Below are positions 6,875 to 15,610 of a stretch of 34,830 nt of DNA, in pieces. Source of the DNA: Eshraghiella sp050874365 (GTDB taxonomy: Bacteria > Bacillota > Clostridia > Lachnospirales > Lachnospiraceae). The position numbers and the translations under genes were made by a program. Position 1 is the first letter of the stretch. Each line of letters starts with the position of its first letter. Under the pieces are notes generated by a model. That model ran no database searches and was not told where the DNA came from. It was given only the letters and a program-made list of their open reading frames with translations. Where the stretch lies: positions 1-34,830 of the forward strand of contig JBNMKN010000004.1 of NCBI GenBank assembly GCA_050874365.1, written 5' to 3'.

Positions 6875-8737
6875 ATGAGCAGCAAGCAGAAAAAGACACT
6901 TGTAAGAATTATAGTGTCATTTGTAATATTTGTTCCGCTTTTTGTACTGGAACATCTTGGGGTATTTGATAAATTACCTAACGAATGGATTCTTGGCGGA
7001 ATTTACTTAATACCATATATTATAATCGGTTACGACATAATTATTAAAGCGGCGAAAAATATCAGCCACGGACAGGTATTTGATGAGAATTTCCTTATGA
7101 TGATTGCCACATTCGGAGCATTCGGAGTAAAGGAATTTGCAGAAGCCGTAGCGGTAATGCTTTTCTATCAGGTAGGTGAACTTTTTCAGGGATATGCAGT
7201 TGGCAAATCCCGTCAGTCTATATCAGAGATGATGGACATATGTCCTGAATATGCCAATATAGAAGAAAACGGTGAGTTAAAGCAGGTTGATCCGGATGAT
7301 GTTGAAATCGGCAGTATCATCGTTATTAAACCGGGCGAAAAAGTTCCTCTTGACGGAGTGATTATAGAAGGAAATTCCATGCTGGATACAGCAGCACTTA
7401 CGGGAGAATCTGTTCCTAGAAGTGCCAAAGCCGGTGATGAAATTGTCAGCGGATGCGTAAACGGCAGCGGAACACTTAAAGTAAAGACAACAAAGGCTTT
7501 TGAGGATTCAACGGTAGCTAAGATTCTTGAACTTGTGGAAAATGCAAGTTCCAAGAAAGCAAGAGTTGAAAACTTCATTACAAGATTTGCAAAATATTAC
7601 ACACCTGTTGTTACAATAGCGGCGGTTATAATTGCAATCATCCCATCCATAATAACAGGAAACTGGGGTGACTGGATAACAAGAGCCTGCATCTTTCTTG
7701 TAATTTCATGTCCTTGTGCCCTTGTAATATCGGTTCCTCTCGGATTTTTCAGCGGAATCGGTTCGGCATCAAGAATCGGTGTACTTGTAAAGGGAAGCAA
7801 TTTCCTTGAGGCTGTTGCAGAAGTAACAACCATTGTAATGGACAAAACAGGAACACTTACCAAAGGCGAATTTAAGGTATCGGAAATTGTACCTTCAGGA
7901 GTATCAGAGGAAAGACTTCTTGAAATTGCGGCATACGGCGAAAGCTTTTCAACACATCCGATAGCGGCATCTATTAAAGAAGCTTATGACAATAAGATTG
8001 ATACAGACAGAATTAAAGATGTTAAAGAAATTTCCGGACACGGCGTGGAACTTTTATTTGACGGCAAAGAAACCCTTGTCGGCAACGGTAAACTTTTAAA
8101 AGCCCACAATATTTCGTATGAAGAACATGAATGTGGCGGAACAGTTGTATACGTTGCGTATGACAACACTTTTGCAGGAGCAATAGTAATTTCCGATACT
8201 ATCAAAGACGGTGCAAAAGAAGCTGTAGCGGATATGAAGAAGGTAGGCGTAAAGAATGTTGTTATGCTTACCGGAGACAGAAAAAAGGCAGCAGAAGAAG
8301 CAGCGGGAGAACTTGGTATCGACACAGTATATTCAGAACTTCTGCCATCTGATAAAGTACAGAAAGTAGAAGAACTTTTAGCTGCAAAAACAGGCAAAGA
8401 AAAAGTTGCCTTTGTGGGTGACGGAATCAATGATGCACCTGTTCTTACCAGAGCAGACGTCGGTATTGCCATGGGCAGCATGGGAAGTGATGCCGCAATA
8501 GAGGCAGCAGACATTGTATTAATGGATGATGATGTAAGAAAGATTGCATCAACGGTTAAAATAGCACGAAAGACATTAGGTGTTGTTAAGCAGAACATAG
8601 TATTTGCTCTGGCAGTCAAGCTTATCGTATTAATACTTGGCGCACTTGGCGTTGCCAATATGTGGGAAGCTGTTTTTGCGGATGTCGGTGTTTCGGTAAT
8701 AGCAATTCTGAACTCTATGAGAGTTCTAAAAAAATAA
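6875..8737 (+). CDS. P1B-type heavy-metal-transporting ATPase (ZntA/CadA-like)
   Basis: Membrane pump that exports divalent soft metals at the cost of ATP. The 620-aa product is about 100 residues shorter than typical CadA/ZntA because it begins directly at the first membrane helix with no HMA domain. Visible in order: helices at about residues 9-30 and 38-55, helices near 73-105, the actuator TGES loop (LTGESVP, about 177), the transmembrane metal site Cys279-Pro-Cys281, the phosphorylated Asp323 in DKTGT, the HP motif (THPIA), the GDGIND hinge motif, and near the C-terminus FADVGVS with Asp603, the conserved Asp of Zn/Cd/Pb pumps in the last helix. The operon context and ligands point to Zn/Cd/Pb; the precise metal is inference. 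Confidence 0.94.
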   Translation: MSSKQKKTLVRIIVSFVIFVPLFVLEHLGVFDKLPNEWILGGIYLIPYIIIGYDIIIKAAKNISHGQVFDENFLMMIATFGAFGVKEFAEAVAVMLFYQVGELFQGYAVGKSRQSISEMMDICPEYANIEENGELKQVDPDDVEIGSIIVIKPGEKVPLDGVIIEGNSMLDTAALTGESVPRSAKAGDEIVSGCVNGSGTLKVKTTKAFEDSTVAKILELVENASSKKARVENFITRFAKYYTPVVTIAAVIIAIIPSIITGNWGDWITRACIFLVISCPCALVISVPLGFFSGIGSASRIGVLVKGSNFLEAVAEVTTIVMDKTGTLTKGEFKVSEIVPSGVSEERLLEIAAYGESFSTHPIAASIKEAYDNKIDTDRIKDVKEISGHGVELLFDGKETLVGNGKLLKAHNISYEEHECGGTVVYVAYDNTFAGAIVISDTIKDGAKEAVADMKKVGVKNVVMLTGDRKKAAEEAAGELGIDTVYSELLPSDKVQKVEELLAAKTGKEKVAFVGDGINDAPVLTRADVGIAMGSMGSDAAIEAADIVLMDDDVRKIASTVKIARKTLGVVKQNIVFALAVKLIVLILGALGVANMWEAVFADVGVSVIAILNSMRVLKK

Positions 8738-8764
8738 AAGAGCTGAAAGGCTCTTTTATTTAAA
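8732..8764 (+). terminator. Intrinsic terminator of the metal efflux operon
   Basis: AAATAAAAGAGC (8732-8743) pairs perfectly with GCTCTTTTATTT (8750-8761) around a 6-nt loop. The T-rich 3' arm serves as the tail. The 5' arm overlaps the ATPase stop codon. Confidence 0.8.
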
Positions 8765-8771
8765 ACATAAG

Positions 8772-8787
8772 GTTAGTTACAACTAAC
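8772..8787. promoter_or_regulatory. Palindrome upstream of the first ABC operon, possible repressor operator
   Basis: GTTAGTT, AC, AACTAAC is a perfect 7-bp inverted repeat with a 2-base centre, immediately before the AGGAGG of the ABC ATPase. The size and symmetry suit a MarR- or TetR-type dimer. No regulator gene is adjacent and no convincing -35/-10 pair is visible in the short gap after the terminator. Confidence 0.45.
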
Positions 8788-8801
8788 AAAAGGAGGATAA
8801 C

Positions 8802-9500
8802 ATGTTTTTGGAAATTAAAGGAATAAGAAAATCTTACGGTACTGAAGAAAACCGTGTTGAGGTTTTGAAAGGAATTGACTTAGAGGTAGAAAAAGGTCAG
8901 ATTTGCGTACTCCTCGGACAGTCAGGTTCAGGAAAATCAACACTGCTTAACATAATCGGAGGCATTGATAATGCTGACAGCGGATATGTCTCAATCAACG
9001 GAGAAAAGACAGAGGATATGGATGAGAAGAAACTGACTCTTTACAGAAGAAAACATCTCGGATATGTATTCCAGATGTATAATCTCATCCCTAACCTCAA
9101 TGTGAAAGAAAATATAGAGGTAGGTGCTTACCTTAGCGATAATCCTTTGGATATTGATGACCTTTTAAAAACACTTGGCTTATATGAACACAGACATAAA
9201 TTACCTAACCAGTTATCCGGAGGACAGCAGCAGAGAGTTTCTATAGGAAGGGCGATAGTTAAAAATCCCGATATCCTCCTTTGCGACGAACCTACTGGAG
9301 CACTTGATTACAATACATCTAAGGAAATCTTAAAACTTATAGAAGAAATCAATCATAAATACAACAATACGGTACTCATGGTAACACATAATGATGCCAT
9401 CAAAAATATGGCTGATGTTGTAATTAAGTTAAAAGACGGAGAAATCAGAAAACGTTACGAAAATACAGAGAAAATCTCCGCATCAGAGCTTGAATGGTAA
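8802..9500 (+). CDS. ABC transporter ATP-binding protein (MacB/LolD-like)
   Basis: Cytoplasmic ATPase of 232 aa that should power the FtsX-type permease encoded next. Walker A is GQSGSGKST (residues 39-47), the Q-loop lies in YVFQMYNLIPNLNV, the signature is LSGGQQQRVSIGRA, Walker B with catalytic Glu is LLCDEPTGALD, and the switch His is in MVTHND. The Phe-Gln-x-x-Asn-Leu pattern after Walker A and the TGALD ending are typical of the MacB/LolD branch, which drives mechanotransmission by FtsX-like permeases and not classic substrate translocation. Such pairs export peptides, antibiotics or lipoproteins, or release surface proteins. The substrate is unknown. A palindrome upstream suggests repressor control. 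The permease start follows 10 bases after the stop. Confidence 0.92.
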   Translation: MFLEIKGIRKSYGTEENRVEVLKGIDLEVEKGQICVLLGQSGSGKSTLLNIIGGIDNADSGYVSINGEKTEDMDEKKLTLYRRKHLGYVFQMYNLIPNLNVKENIEVGAYLSDNPLDIDDLLKTLGLYEHRHKLPNQLSGGQQQRVSIGRAIVKNPDILLCDEPTGALDYNTSKEILKLIEEINHKYNNTVLMVTHNDAIKNMADVVIKLKDGEIRKRYENTEKISASELEW

Positions 9501-9510
9501 GGAGGCAGCC

Positions 9511-11766
9511 ATGAAAAATCCACTTAACAAACGTATTTTTTCGGAAATCAAGTACGATAAAGGAAGATACATAGCCATTTTTCTTTTCCTTATACTTGCC
9601 ATAGGCTTTATATCAGGTTTTATTATTGCTGACAGCAGTATGATAGAAGAAATCAATAAGAGTGATGAAAAGTACAATATAGAAAACGGTAATTTTGAGA
9701 TTTATAGTGAAGTAACTCCTGAAATCAGGAAAATAGCAGATGACGAGAAAATTACCCTTTACGAGAATTTTTACATTGAAGAAGCTGTTTTAAAGAAAAA
9801 CCAGACTGAAAGCACAAGTAAATTAAGAGTATTCAAAAACCGTGAGGAAGTAAATACTGTATGTATTATGAAGGGAAGCCTTCCTGACGGCAAAGATGAA
9901 ATCGCAATAGACAGAATGTACGCCGATAACAATGACCTTAAAGTAGGAGACGTCATAACCGTAGGAAATTATGAATACAAAATAACAGGACTTGTGGCAC
10001 TTCCGGATTATCTTGCTCTTTTCTCAGATAATACCGATTCAATGTTTGACTCAATCAAATTCGGTGTGGCAATAGTAACAACGGAAGGTTTTGAAAGAAA
10101 TGACGATGCGGTTATACACTATGATTATTCATGGAAATACAGCAGCGAGCCTAAAGATGAGAAACAAGAAAAAGAATGGGCAGATAATTTCTCACTTGAA
10201 CTCAGTAAAACAACCACTCTTGCAAAGTACATTCCAAAGTATACCAATCAGGCAATTATGTTCACAAGAGATGATATGGGTGGAGACAAGGTGCTTGTGG
10301 AATTCCTTTTGTATATTGTAATTGCCATTATCGCATTCATCTTTGCGGTAACAATAAGCAACACAATAGCATCTGAAGCCACAGTAATAGGAACACTCAG
10401 GGCATCAGGTTACAAACGAAGTGAAATAGTAATTCATTACATGGCAGGACCGCTTATTGTTACAGGTGTTGCGGCGATAATCGGTAATGTTCTTGGTTAT
10501 ACCGTATTTAAAAAACTTATGGCAGATATGTATTACGGAAGTTACAGTCTTCCTACATATCATACATTGTGGAGCCCTGAAGCATTTATAAAGACAACGG
10601 TTATTCCGCTTATTATGATGCTTGTAATTAATTTTGTTATTCTGAGTTACAAATTAAGACTTAAACCGTTAAGATTTATAAGAAATGACCTCTCTTCAAG
10701 GAAGAGAAAGAAAGCCGTTAAGCTTCCGCATTACAAATTCCTTACAAGATTTAAAATCAGGGTTATCTTCCAGAATATGTCAGGATATGTAATGATGTTT
10801 GTGGGAATTATTTTTGCAAATGTACTCCTTATGTTCGGAATGATGATGACACCTTTGTTAAACAAATACGAGGATGACGTAATCAATAATAAACTTGCTG
10901 AATATCAGTATGTACTTAAGGCAATGCAGCCAACAGAAACGGAAGGTGCAGAAAAATACCTTGCAACATCTTTGATTACAGACAATGACAGCGAAGAAGA
11001 AATAACTGTATACGGAATCGGTGAAAACAGTAATTATGTCAAAATTGATATAGAAGACGGGGTACTTATTTCCGAAGGTTATCACGAGAAATACGGAGTA
11101 GATAAAGGCGATACAATTACCCTTGTTGAAAAGTATACGGGTACGAAACACAGTTTCAAGGTAAAAGGATATTACAACTACCCGGCAGCTTTATCGGTAT
11201 TCGTACCTGAAAAAGAATTCTGCGCGGAATTTAATATACCGGATGGCGCATTTAACGGATATTTCTCCGACAAAGAGATAACCGATATCGACGAAAAATA
11301 CATTGCAACAAAAATAACGGAAGAAGACCTGACAAAAATGAGCAGACAGCTTGAAAGATCAATGGGTTCAATGTTCTATATGTTTTATGGATTTGCAATA
11401 ATATTATTTATGATTATGATTTACATTCTCGCTAAAGTGGTTATCGAGAAAAACAGTAATTCCATCTCAATGGTTAAAATACTGGGCTACAATAACAGTG
11501 AGATAAGAAAGCTTTATATGACGTCAACTACGATAATGGTTGCGCTTTGTCTGGCATTATCATTACCTGTTTCATATCTGATTATAAATAAATTGTATTA
11601 TTACTTTATGGCAGACATGACGGGATGGCTTACCTTCTATATCAAGCCTGGCATATACTGGCAGATGTTCCTCATCGGAATGGCAAGTTATTTTGTGGTA
11701 GAGCTTATTTTAAGCAGAAAAATCAGAAAGATACCTATGAGTGACGCACTTAAGAATGTGGAATAA
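9511..11766 (+). CDS. ABC transporter permease with two FtsX domains
   Basis: Membrane partner of the preceding ATPase, 751 aa. One helix at about residues 15-35 (IAIFLFLILAIGFISGFII) is followed by an extracellular domain of about 220 residues. Three helices of a first FtsX domain come next (about 265-405), then a second N-terminal-type helix (about 425-450), another extracellular domain, and a final three-helix FtsX domain (about 625-740). The tandem layout means a single gene can supply both permease halves. The ATG at 9511 is preceded by GGAGG at 9501-9505; an in-frame ATG at 9490 overlaps the ATPase gene and has no ribosome site. A terminator follows. The substrate cannot be told from sequence. 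Confidence 0.9.
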   Translation: MKNPLNKRIFSEIKYDKGRYIAIFLFLILAIGFISGFIIADSSMIEEINKSDEKYNIENGNFEIYSEVTPEIRKIADDEKITLYENFYIEEAVLKKNQTESTSKLRVFKNREEVNTVCIMKGSLPDGKDEIAIDRMYADNNDLKVGDVITVGNYEYKITGLVALPDYLALFSDNTDSMFDSIKFGVAIVTTEGFERNDDAVIHYDYSWKYSSEPKDEKQEKEWADNFSLELSKTTTLAKYIPKYTNQAIMFTRDDMGGDKVLVEFLLYIVIAIIAFIFAVTISNTIASEATVIGTLRASGYKRSEIVIHYMAGPLIVTGVAAIIGNVLGYTVFKKLMADMYYGSYSLPTYHTLWSPEAFIKTTVIPLIMMLVINFVILSYKLRLKPLRFIRNDLSSRKRKKAVKLPHYKFLTRFKIRVIFQNMSGYVMMFVGIIFANVLLMFGMMMTPLLNKYEDDVINNKLAEYQYVLKAMQPTETEGAEKYLATSLITDNDSEEEITVYGIGENSNYVKIDIEDGVLISEGYHEKYGVDKGDTITLVEKYTGTKHSFKVKGYYNYPAALSVFVPEKEFCAEFNIPDGAFNGYFSDKEITDIDEKYIATKITEEDLTKMSRQLERSMGSMFYMFYGFAIILFMIMIYILAKVVIEKNSNSISMVKILGYNNSEIRKLYMTSTTIMVALCLALSLPVSYLIINKLYYYFMADMTGWLTFYIKPGIYWQMFLIGMASYFVVELILSRKIRKIPMSDALKNVE

Positions 11767-11790
11767 ATTCCCCAGAGCATTAATTTAATA

Positions 11791-11824
11791 AATCCCACCT
11801 CTGAAAACGGAGGTGGGATTTTAA
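11791..11824 (+). terminator. Intrinsic terminator of the first ABC operon
   Basis: AATCCCACCTC (11791-11801) pairs perfectly with GAGGTGGGATT (11810-11820), followed by TTTT. Confidence 0.9.
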
Positions 11825-11841
11825 CTTATAAGAAATTTTAA

Positions 11842-11869
11842 TTGACATATATGGAGTATTATGTAAAAA
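11842..11869 (+). promoter_or_regulatory. Weak promoter candidate for the second ABC cassette
   Basis: TTGACA at 11842-11847 is a consensus -35. The -10 candidate is TAAAAA at 11864-11869, 16 bases downstream, which is poor. If used, it would give a leader of about 170 bases containing the hairpin at 11963-11986. Confidence 0.35.
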
Positions 11870-11962
11870 TGTGTCTAAGAGAATATGAGGGTAAACTTAT
11901 AGAAATATAAGGACACAAAATTAGGGGTCTAAGGTAATTTAATATGCTATGATAGCCCGATT

Positions 11963-11993
11963 GCAACAATTAGATATAATTGTTGCTTTTTTT
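11963..11993 (+). terminator. Terminator-like hairpin in the leader of the second ABC cassette
   Basis: GCAACAATTA (11963-11972) and TAATTGTTGC (11977-11986) form a perfect 10-bp stem with a GATA loop, followed by seven T. It lies about 50 bases before the first gene of the cassette. It could be an attenuator or the end of a small RNA. Confidence 0.75.
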
Positions 11994-12045
11994 ATACCAA
12001 AATACCTTCATGTATTCTAAAGAAAAATTATATGGAGGAACCATT

Positions 12046-12627
12046 ATGAAGAAAAAAATAGTCATAACAGTAAGCGCAGTCATAATAATCGCAATAGCAT
12101 TATTTTTATTCCTTAACATTAGAGGAAATATTAAAGTGGAGAAAGGAACAATAAGAATAACGAAATTAGATGAGGCGAATTTCGGAAATGTAGATAATCT
12201 TAAAGAAACATATGAGAGTTTACAGGATGATTCTTTGGTACAAAAAATACGAAAAAATGATATTTTTAAGAGTGACAGTATAGGTGATTATATTCTTGTG
12301 GGAGTATCCCTTGATATTAAAAACAACAGTATATTCAATGCGTCAGAAATCTCGGGATATCTTGTCCTTGATGATGCTGATTCGCCAATCATATATAAGG
12401 AAGGTTCGATAGAGGTTGAAAAAGTAAAGGGATATGGAAAAGATAATGTTTTTTTAATGAGTCTGGTTTTGTATAAAGGCGATATGACAGATGATGAGAT
12501 TATAGAATATATAAAAAATCTTGACATTGAAATTTATTATAGGAACCGTGTCTTAACACATATAAATAAAAACATTAAATTATCTGATTATGATATGGAT
12601 GTTATATTCACAGATTCGGAAGAGTAG
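12046..12627 (+). CDS. Membrane-anchored protein of unknown function, first gene of the ABC cassette
   Basis: 193 aa. A Lys-rich start and a single hydrophobic helix (about residues 4-25, IVITVSAVIIIAIALFLFL) suggest an N-terminal anchor with the rest outside the cell. There is no Cys for a lipobox. The outer part is rich in Asp, Lys and Ile, with a DISLDIKNNS-like beta-strand flavour; I recognise no family. The start at 12046 follows GGAGG at 12034-12038; the upstream in-frame ATG codons lie within or just after the terminator hairpin. It is 15 bases before the ATPase gene of an ABC pair, so it may be an accessory or substrate-sensing subunit of that transporter, by inference only. Base composition is AT-rich like the following genes. 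Confidence 0.75.
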   Translation: MKKKIVITVSAVIIIAIALFLFLNIRGNIKVEKGTIRITKLDEANFGNVDNLKETYESLQDDSLVQKIRKNDIFKSDSIGDYILVGVSLDIKNNSIFNASEISGYLVLDDADSPIIYKEGSIEVEKVKGYGKDNVFLMSLVLYKGDMTDDEIIEYIKNLDIEIYYRNRVLTHINKNIKLSDYDMDVIFTDSEE

Positions 12628-12642
12628 GAGGATATGATATTC

Positions 12643-13320
12643 ATGAAGGACGATTTGTGTATATTATCGGGTCAGAAAATAAATAAAGTATATAAAAGCG
12701 GTAATGAAGAAATTAATATATATAATAATTTTAATTTTAATCTGAACAAATCCGAAAAAGTTGCAATACTGGGACCGTCAGGATGTGGAAAAAGTACACT
12801 TCTGAATATTTTAAGCGGTATAGATAAACCTGATTCCGGAAAAGTTATTTATAAAGGGAAAAATATTTTCGAGCTTTCTGACAACGAAATGAGTGAAATC
12901 AGGATTAATAATTTTGGCTTTATATTTCAGGATTTTCATCTTATACCAACATTATCTGTAATTGATAACATTCTCATACCACTGGTGGGAGCGAGGAAAG
13001 AGTATCAGCTTGATGATGTTATTAACCTATGTGAAAGATTAGGACTGGAAAACCGTTTATACCATCTTCCTCATCAATTATCAGGGGGAGAGAAACAAAG
13101 AGTATCTATTGCACGTGCATTGGTAAACCATCCGGATGTCATTTTTTCAGATGAGGCAACCGGTAACTTGGATTATAAAAACAGTATTCAGGTTATGGAT
13201 ATGCTTGTGACCTGCTGTAGTGAATATGAAGCATCTTTGGTGTTTGTAACACATGATAATAGTCTTATACATTATGCAGACAGGACAGTGAATATTAATT
13301 CGGAGGCTGATAATGCATAA
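12643..13320 (+). CDS. ABC transporter ATP-binding protein (second cassette)
   Basis: 225-aa ATPase for the FtsX-type permease that follows. Walker A is GPSGCGKST, the Q-loop is in FGFIFQDFHLIPTL, the signature is LSGGEKQRVSIARAL, Walker B is VIFSDEATGNLD and the switch His is in VFVTHDN. In Walker B the usual Pro after Glu is Ala (DEAT). The start is uncertain: ATG 12634 lies only 2 bases after AGGAGG (12626-12631), while ATG 12643 is 11 bases after it and is preferred. Its stop overlaps the permease start by 8 bases, so the two are translationally coupled. Codon use is noticeably AT-rich compared with the first ABC operon at 8802-11766. Confidence 0.9.
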   Translation: MKDDLCILSGQKINKVYKSGNEEINIYNNFNFNLNKSEKVAILGPSGCGKSTLLNILSGIDKPDSGKVIYKGKNIFELSDNEMSEIRINNFGFIFQDFHLIPTLSVIDNILIPLVGARKEYQLDDVINLCERLGLENRLYHLPHQLSGGEKQRVSIARALVNHPDVIFSDEATGNLDYKNSIQVMDMLVTCCSEYEASLVFVTHDNSLIHYADRTVNINSEADNA

Positions 13321-15610
13321 TACCAATATATTTAAGTTAATGTATAAGGCAATCCGGAAAAAAACAAAGATTAGTATGCTGCTTGTCATAATCACATGTG
13401 TATGTATGACATTTGCAAGTCTGTACTGGTCATTTTTTGAAATAAAAAAATACAGTGATATAAAGACCGGAAAAGAATTATACGGCAAATACGACTTTCA
13501 AATGGCGGAGATTTCTAAATCTAATGTAGAAAAAATCACAGAAGAAAATTGCGTGGATGAATCCTGTGTGTACACTCTGGAATTTGATTCTGTGAATAAG
13601 TTGTATAAGTACAGAGTTAAAAGTGATTTTTTTGAACTAATGAATGTAAAACTCAAGGAAGGGCGGATACCTCAGAATGAAAATGAGGTATTATGCGAAG
13701 AAAAGTTTTTGTATAAGCAGGGGCTTGAGTTTAAAAATGACGGTACTACCAAAATAAAAATCGACGAAAAAAGTTATACTGTTACCGGCATTGTTTATAT
13801 AAATATGCCTGATGTAACGACATATACATATATTCCGTCTTTATTTTATTATTATAATGAAAACGTTGATTATGGCAGGTATAGCATTGCCTGTACTTCA
13901 ATACACGAAAAATACGTTAATGATGCAGAAAAACTGAAACAAAAATACCATGTAAGTGATTCGGATTTTATATATAACACCAATCTGTTTACTTATGCGG
14001 AGATTAACGAGACAGGAGAATCCACTAATGTTTTTTCTTCTTTAAAATATATTATTCTGGGACTGATGATTTTTCTGTTTATTGTAATAATTTTTAATAT
14101 AGTTTTTATTATAGGAAAAAGGATTAAATCAGACCTGGCAATATTCCGTTCGTTGGGAATTAAAGCAACTGTATTACGGATGAATTTTACGAAAATCATT
14201 ATGAAACTTGTGATAACGGGTATGATTTCAGGAACATTAATATCCGGTATCTGTTCCGGCATTTTTGTTAACAGTATAGCAAAAGGATTTTATGTCCGGA
14301 GGCTGTTTTGCCAGATAATTATATTGGATATAGCGGTTATTTTTATCGTAGGTCTGCTGACATATAATATATCAAGGAACATTGTCAGGGGAAGCATATA
14401 TAAATCTGTAGCTAACAGTTCTGATATCAGTGAAAAAACAGTACAGAAAAGCAGACTTTATAAGAAAAAAATGCCATTCGTAAGGATAGCAAAAATAAAT
14501 ATGTCATCACATAGGAAGAAAAACATATTGTCTGTTCTGGTTATTGTGCTGGCATTTACTGCAATTACATTATTCAGGGTGTTCTCTGTCTATTTATTTG
14601 GATATGAAGAAAATGATGATTATGAATACAAAATTAATTATGAATATTCAGATGTTGAATCCATAATGTATGGCTCAGATGAAATACAGAAAATGTATGA
14701 TGATATGGTTGCACAGCCTTCTCTGTTTGATATATGTCCGGTATATTTTTCCAATGTAATTGTTGAAGTTGATAAAAACGATGTTTCTGAAAAATATAAA
14801 GAGTATTATTCAAAGCTGTCAAATGAAAATTATTTAAAATTTTATGTTAATAAATACGGAACATACTCGGATAATTTTATTTTTGTAGGCGTTGACGAAG
14901 AAATATATAAAAAAATATATGACGGAACATTTAAAAATATTTCTGATGACGAGTGTATTGTTATCGAAAATGTGACATCCCCAAATAACACAGGATTTGC
15001 CAACGGGTTAAAAAAAGGAACGAAAATCCAATATGATCTTGTCAGTACAACAGATATGTCAAAATATTATCTGACTGTGGCTGACAGTATTCCGGATATA
15101 AAAATACAGATTCCGGATTCCTATTACAGATGTGTGATTCTGGTTAATATGAATACATTCAGAAAACTGGAATTTTACAGATATCCGCAAATGATACTTT
15201 TTAATAATCTTAGTAACGATGATGAAAAAATATATGAATTTTTTAAAGGAATAAATGACATAGACGTTGTAAACATTCATGAAAAAAATCATGACGTACA
15301 ACTAAGACAATTAGTTATGAATATTTTTGCTTATACGCTTTTTGCTATCCTTGTTGTGCTTTTATCATTGAACACATTAATTTCGCTGTATGATAAATTT
15401 GATACCAATAAGAATATTTTTGCCATGCTTAAAGCAACCGGAATAAAAAATAATAAAATATGCCTGATTCAGTTGTATGAAAATACAAGAACCGTTATTT
15501 TATCTCTGATATTGGGCAGCGGATTTTCATATGCAGCCAGCTTCATTGTGTATTTGTATACGAAGAAGAATTTATACAGCTATATTTTAAATTCACAATT
15601 AAAGACGTAA
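13313..15610 (+). CDS. FtsX-type ABC permease, C-terminus disrupted by a frameshift
   Basis: Membrane partner of the preceding ATPase. As read it is 765 aa: an N-terminal helix (about residues 20-40), an extracellular domain, three FtsX helices (about 240-360), a second anchor helix (about 405-430), a second extracellular domain, and two of the three helices expected for the last FtsX domain. The frame then stops at 15608-15610. The missing final helix and a basic tail are encoded in the -1 frame and end at 15717. One extra T in the run at 15585-15588 would restore an 801-aa protein. The switch point coincides with T TTA AAT (15586-15592), a possible -1 slippery site. It may be a recent null allele, a phase-variable or recoded gene, or a sequence error. 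It overlaps the ATPase gene by 8 bases. Confidence 0.85.
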   Translation: MHNTNIFKLMYKAIRKKTKISMLLVIITCVCMTFASLYWSFFEIKKYSDIKTGKELYGKYDFQMAEISKSNVEKITEENCVDESCVYTLEFDSVNKLYKYRVKSDFFELMNVKLKEGRIPQNENEVLCEEKFLYKQGLEFKNDGTTKIKIDEKSYTVTGIVYINMPDVTTYTYIPSLFYYYNENVDYGRYSIACTSIHEKYVNDAEKLKQKYHVSDSDFIYNTNLFTYAEINETGESTNVFSSLKYIILGLMIFLFIVIIFNIVFIIGKRIKSDLAIFRSLGIKATVLRMNFTKIIMKLVITGMISGTLISGICSGIFVNSIAKGFYVRRLFCQIIILDIAVIFIVGLLTYNISRNIVRGSIYKSVANSSDISEKTVQKSRLYKKKMPFVRIAKINMSSHRKKNILSVLVIVLAFTAITLFRVFSVYLFGYEENDDYEYKINYEYSDVESIMYGSDEIQKMYDDMVAQPSLFDICPVYFSNVIVEVDKNDVSEKYKEYYSKLSNENYLKFYVNKYGTYSDNFIFVGVDEEIYKKIYDGTFKNISDDECIVIENVTSPNNTGFANGLKKGTKIQYDLVSTTDMSKYYLTVADSIPDIKIQIPDSYYRCVILVNMNTFRKLEFYRYPQMILFNNLSNDDEKIYEFFKGINDIDVVNIHEKNHDVQLRQLVMNIFAYTLFAILVVLLSLNTLISLYDKFDTNKNIFAMLKATGIKNNKICLIQLYENTRTVILSLILGSGFSYAASFIVYLYTKKNLYSYILNSQLKT

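Noticed and set aside
7984..8658. 224-aa open frame on the minus strand inside the P1B ATPase gene
   Set aside because: It is opposite a strongly conserved gene, has a Ser/Thr-biased shadow composition and no ribosome site.
11980..12045. Extended start for the 193-aa anchored protein
   Set aside because: Translation from 11980 would begin inside the terminator hairpin and T run; the ATG at 12046 has GGAGG upstream and a Lys-rich start before the helix.
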